Below, piece by piece: positions 5,010-6,628 of a DNA stretch of 6,628 bases. This stretch comes from JACOND01 sp051011135 (GTDB lineage Bacteria > Bdellovibrionota > Bdellovibrionia > Bdellovibrionales > UBA1609). The stretch's first letter is position 1, and every line of letters begins with the position of its first letter. A program made the translations under genes and the position numbers. The stretch is taken from contig JBPCUO010000070.1 of NCBI GenBank assembly GCA_051011135.1, positions 1-6,628 of the forward strand, written 5' to 3'. A model generated the notes under the pieces. The model was given only the letters and a program-made list of their open reading frames with translations. It searched no databases and was not told the origin of the DNA.

Positions 5010-5892
5010 AAGATAATACCTTTTTAAAAACATCTTCCAAATTTCCTTCTTTGATTTTTATATCTATAATATCTACAATATTTATAGATAAACTATGAAT
5101 AAATGGCCCTACATCTAAAGAGTAAGGAATTAAAAAAATATGATAATCATCTTCTTGGCCTACATAATATTGATGAGAAATAGATGTTTGCTTTTTAAGG
5201 CGTAAATAGACCTTTCGAGTTGTTAAATCTGAAATAAGTTTTTTAGTTTCTCCCATATGGCTAATTTTTCCTTTGTCAATAAAAGCCACTCTATCACAAA
5301 GCTGTTCTGCTTCCTCTAAATAATGAGTTGTAAACAAAATAGAAATTCCTTCTTTATTTAATTCTCTTATATATTTCCAAATTGCATTTCTTAAATGGAT
5401 ATCTACACCAGCGGTAGGCTCATCTAATAAAAGCAGTTTAGGATAATGAACTAAAGCTTTAATCATTAAAAGCCTCCTCATCATTCCCCCACTTAAAGCT
5501 CGAACTTTAAAATTTCTTTGCTCCCATAAAGAAAGTTTTTTTAATAGATATTCAATTCTTTCAGAAGAAGGAACAACTCCACAAAAACCTGAGTAAAAAC
5601 GAATCACTTCTTGAACTGTAAAATAACCATGAACGATCAGCTCTTGAGGCATAAAACCTATAATAGACTTAGCCATTCTAGGATTTTTTTGGATATCATG
5701 ACCTGCAACAAAAATCTCACCTTGTGTTAATTTTTCTAAAGTCATTATCGTAGAGATTAAAGTTGTTTTCCCTGCTCCATTAGGCCCTAATAATCCAAAA
5801 ATTTCACCTTCTTTAATGTCAAAAGAAACCTGATCGACAGCTCGAAGAGAGCCATAATCTTTAACTACATTTTTAACTTCTAAAATAGCCAT
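4999..5892 (-). CDS. ABC transporter ATP-binding protein, YadG-like
   Basis: This cytoplasmic ATPase subunit powers the YadH-like permease encoded directly downstream. Counting from the ATG at 5892 (297 residues), the Walker A motif GPNGAGKT is at 36-43, the Q-loop glutamine at 83 (GFMPQE), the ABC signature LSGGM at 133-137, Walker B with D157/E158 in LLLLDEP, the D-loop AGVD at 161-164 and the switch histidine at 190 (TTH). All catalytic elements are intact. A C-terminal region of about 90 residues follows the nucleotide-binding domain, as usual for YadG/CcmA-like ATPases. The frame extends up to a GTG at 5955, but that would overlap the divergent trhO start, and family alignment begins at MAILEVKNV, so 5892 is chosen. 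It forms a two-gene unit with the permease (11-nt overlap). Confidence 0.94.
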   Translation of the reverse strand: MAILEVKNVVKDYGSLRAVDQVSFDIKEGEIFGLLGPNGAGKTTLISTIMTLEKLTQGEIFVAGHDIQKNPRMAKSIIGFMPQELIVHGYFTVQEVIRFYSGFCGVVPSSERIEYLLKKLSLWEQRNFKVRALSGGMMRRLLMIKALVHYPKLLLLDEPTAGVDIHLRNAIWKYIRELNKEGISILFTTHYLEEAEQLCDRVAFIDKGKISHMGETKKLISDLTTRKVYLRLKKQTSISHQYYVGQEDDYHIFLIPYSLDVGPFIHSLSINIVDIIDIKIKEGNLEDVFKKVLSYGN

Positions 5893-5900
5893 AAAAATCC

Positions 5901-5923
5901 AAAACTTGAAAGTTTTAAGTTTT
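5901..5923. repeat. Dyad with tandem half-site between divergent genes
   Basis: AAAACTT (5901-5907) is followed, after GA, by AAGTTTT (5910-5916) and immediately by a second AAGTTTT (5917-5923). The first two make a 7-bp inverted repeat with a 2-nt centre; the third is a direct copy. The dyad covers the -35 box of the trhO promoter and lies in the expected leader of the ABC operon, so it is a candidate operator. No known regulator site is recognised. Confidence 0.4.
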
Positions 5924-5934
5924 CCATATATAAA
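5906..5934 (+). promoter_or_regulatory. Probable trhO promoter
   Basis: TTGAAA (5906-5911) and TATAAA (5929-5934) are separated by exactly 17 bp, a good sigma-70-type match. The ATG at 5942 begins 7 nt after the -10 box, so transcription would start at about the start codon and the message would be leaderless or nearly so. No Shine-Dalgarno sequence is present. Confidence 0.6.
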
Positions 5935-5955
5935 GTTTATTATGATTAAAGTCAC
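5927..5955 (-). promoter_or_regulatory. Possible divergent promoter for the ABC transporter operon
   Basis: On the - strand, GTGACT (5955-5950, 4 of 6 against TTGACA) lies 17 bp from TATATA (5932-5927). The -10 box overlaps that of trhO on the other strand, so the two promoters would compete for polymerase. The leader to the ATG at 5892 would be about 28 nt. The -35 match is modest. Confidence 0.35.
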
Positions 5956-6628
5956 ATCCTTTTATGATTTTTTTTCTATCGATAAAAAATCATTGCCTTC
6001 TATAAAAAACCAATTAAAAAATCAAGGGCAGCTTTTAAACATAAGAGGACTGATTTTAATTGGAACGGAAGGCATAAACTCAACTCTTTCCGGTGAGGAA
6101 TCTTGCCTTGAAAATTATAAAACTTTATTAGAAAGTCTTTTTAAACAAAGTTTTTCTTATAAAGATTCTTTTTGCGAAACATGGAACTTTAAACAACTCT
6201 CTATTAAAATAAAATCTGAAATTATTAAAATTGGTAAATCCTACCCTCACCTTCAAAAAGAAAATAATCACATTGATGCTGAAAAATGGAATCATAAAAT
6301 CAAGAATGAAGCTCAAATTCTGGATGTAAGAAATACTTATGAAGTTAATCTTGGAAAATTTAAAAATGCTAAAGATTTACAAATAGAAAATTTTCAAGAA
6401 TTTCCTAGTAAAATAGCAAGCGCCCCTTTGGATAAAAAGAAAGAAACTCTCATTTATTGCACGGGAGGAATTCGTTGCGAAAAAGCAATTGAAATCATGA
6501 AAGAAAAAGGATTTCAAAAAGTCTATCAATTAAACGGAGGAATTCTGGAGTATCTAAAGCAAAAATCTTCCCGCTTTTTTGAGGGAGAATGTTTTGTTTT
6601 TGATCATCGAGTATCTATTGATAAAAGC
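5942..6628 (+). CDS. trhO: tRNA uridine(34) hydroxylase TrhO, rhodanese family (3' partial)
   Basis: TrhO (formerly YceA) makes 5-hydroxyuridine at wobble position 34 of certain tRNAs in an oxygen-dependent reaction. The frame opens with ATG at 5942 and stays open for 229 codons to the window edge. The N-terminal UPF0176 domain shows GLILIGTEGINSTLSG (EGIN at 43-46). The rhodanese domain has ILDVRNTYEV (D128, R130, E133) and the hallmark CTGGIRCEK with C173 as the expected catalytic cysteine and C179 after it. LNGGILEYL and FEGECFVFDHRV continue the family pattern. The missing C-terminal part often includes a cysteine-rich tail. The gene diverges from the ABC operon with a 49-bp gap. In the family pattern EGINGT, Gly is Ser here. 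Confidence 0.95.
   Translation, partial: MIKVTSFYDFFSIDKKSLPSIKNQLKNQGQLLNIRGLILIGTEGINSTLSGEESCLENYKTLLESLFKQSFSYKDSFCETWNFKQLSIKIKSEIIKIGKSYPHLQKENNHIDAEKWNHKIKNEAQILDVRNTYEVNLGKFKNAKDLQIENFQEFPSKIASAPLDKKKETLIYCTGGIRCEKAIEIMKEKGFQKVYQLNGGILEYLKQKSSRFFEGECFVFDHRVSIDKS

Noticed and set aside
5893..5955. Longer N-terminus of the ABC ATPase from GTG at 5955
   Set aside because: It would add 21 non-family residues and overlap the trhO start and promoter; family similarity starts at the ATG at 5892.
6128..6316. A 62-codon open frame on the - strand, rich in Phe and Ile
   Set aside because: It is antisense to the well-supported trhO frame and is explained by Lys/Asn/Glu-rich codons on the other strand.
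1..6628. Mobile elements, CRISPR arrays, tRNA or rRNA genes, toxin-antitoxin or defence modules
   Set aside because: I saw no transposase, integrase, regularly spaced repeats, tRNA-like cloverleaf or defence-type domain; YraN has a nuclease-like fold but is a common housekeeping neighbour of rnhB.

Overview
This is an AT-rich stretch of bacterial chromosome carrying mostly housekeeping genes, with one unrecognised secreted protein. A DsbD/ScsB-type periplasmic redox protein and a Sec-exported protein point to a Gram-negative (two-membrane) cell. The cluster rpsP-khpA-rimM-trmD-rplS next to rnhB-yraN resembles the order seen in several proteobacterial and deltaproteobacterial/Bdellovibrionota-like genomes. 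I would not name a genus; the lineage guess is weak and rests on gene order and general protein style only.

Layout. At 2-262 (+) lies the C-terminal end of a DsbD/ScsB-like thiol:disulfide reductase, already under way at the window edge. A 125-bp gap follows, with a small inverted repeat, an A/T-only hairpin and a possible -10 box. Next on the + strand are an orphan secreted four-cysteine protein (388-981), ribonuclease HII (rnhB, 995-1582) and a YraN-family endonuclease-fold protein (to 1892) whose reading frame overlaps rnhB. The + block meets a long - strand block tail to tail, and yraN and rplS overlap by 26 bp.

Read in the direction of transcription, the - strand block is yadG-like ATPase, yadH-like permease, a 69-bp gap, then rpsP (S16), khpA (KH RNA-binding protein), rimM, trmD and rplS (L19). 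Spacing within the ribosomal cluster is very tight: 1 nt, an overlap, an 8-nt overlap, then 29 nt. Three of its five genes appear to start with GTG, which suggests translational coupling. Divergent from the ATPase, and separated by only 49 bp, is trhO (tRNA U34 hydroxylase, rhodanese family), which runs off the window at 6628.

The theme is translation and RNA: ribosomal proteins S16 and L19, the 30S maturation factor RimM, two tRNA-modifying enzymes (TrmD at G37, TrhO at U34), a small RNA-binding protein and an RNA/DNA-hybrid nuclease. An ABC-2 exporter and an envelope redox/secreted-protein pair sit on either side. I see no mobile element, CRISPR array, tRNA or rRNA gene, and no convincing evidence of a new multi-gene system. 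The points most worth a second look are the orphan secreted protein, substitutions at metal/catalytic positions of TrmD, two genes whose -10-like boxes sit exactly 7 nt before the ATG (possible leaderless mRNAs), the missing canonical start near the YraN domain, and the overlapping convergent gene ends.
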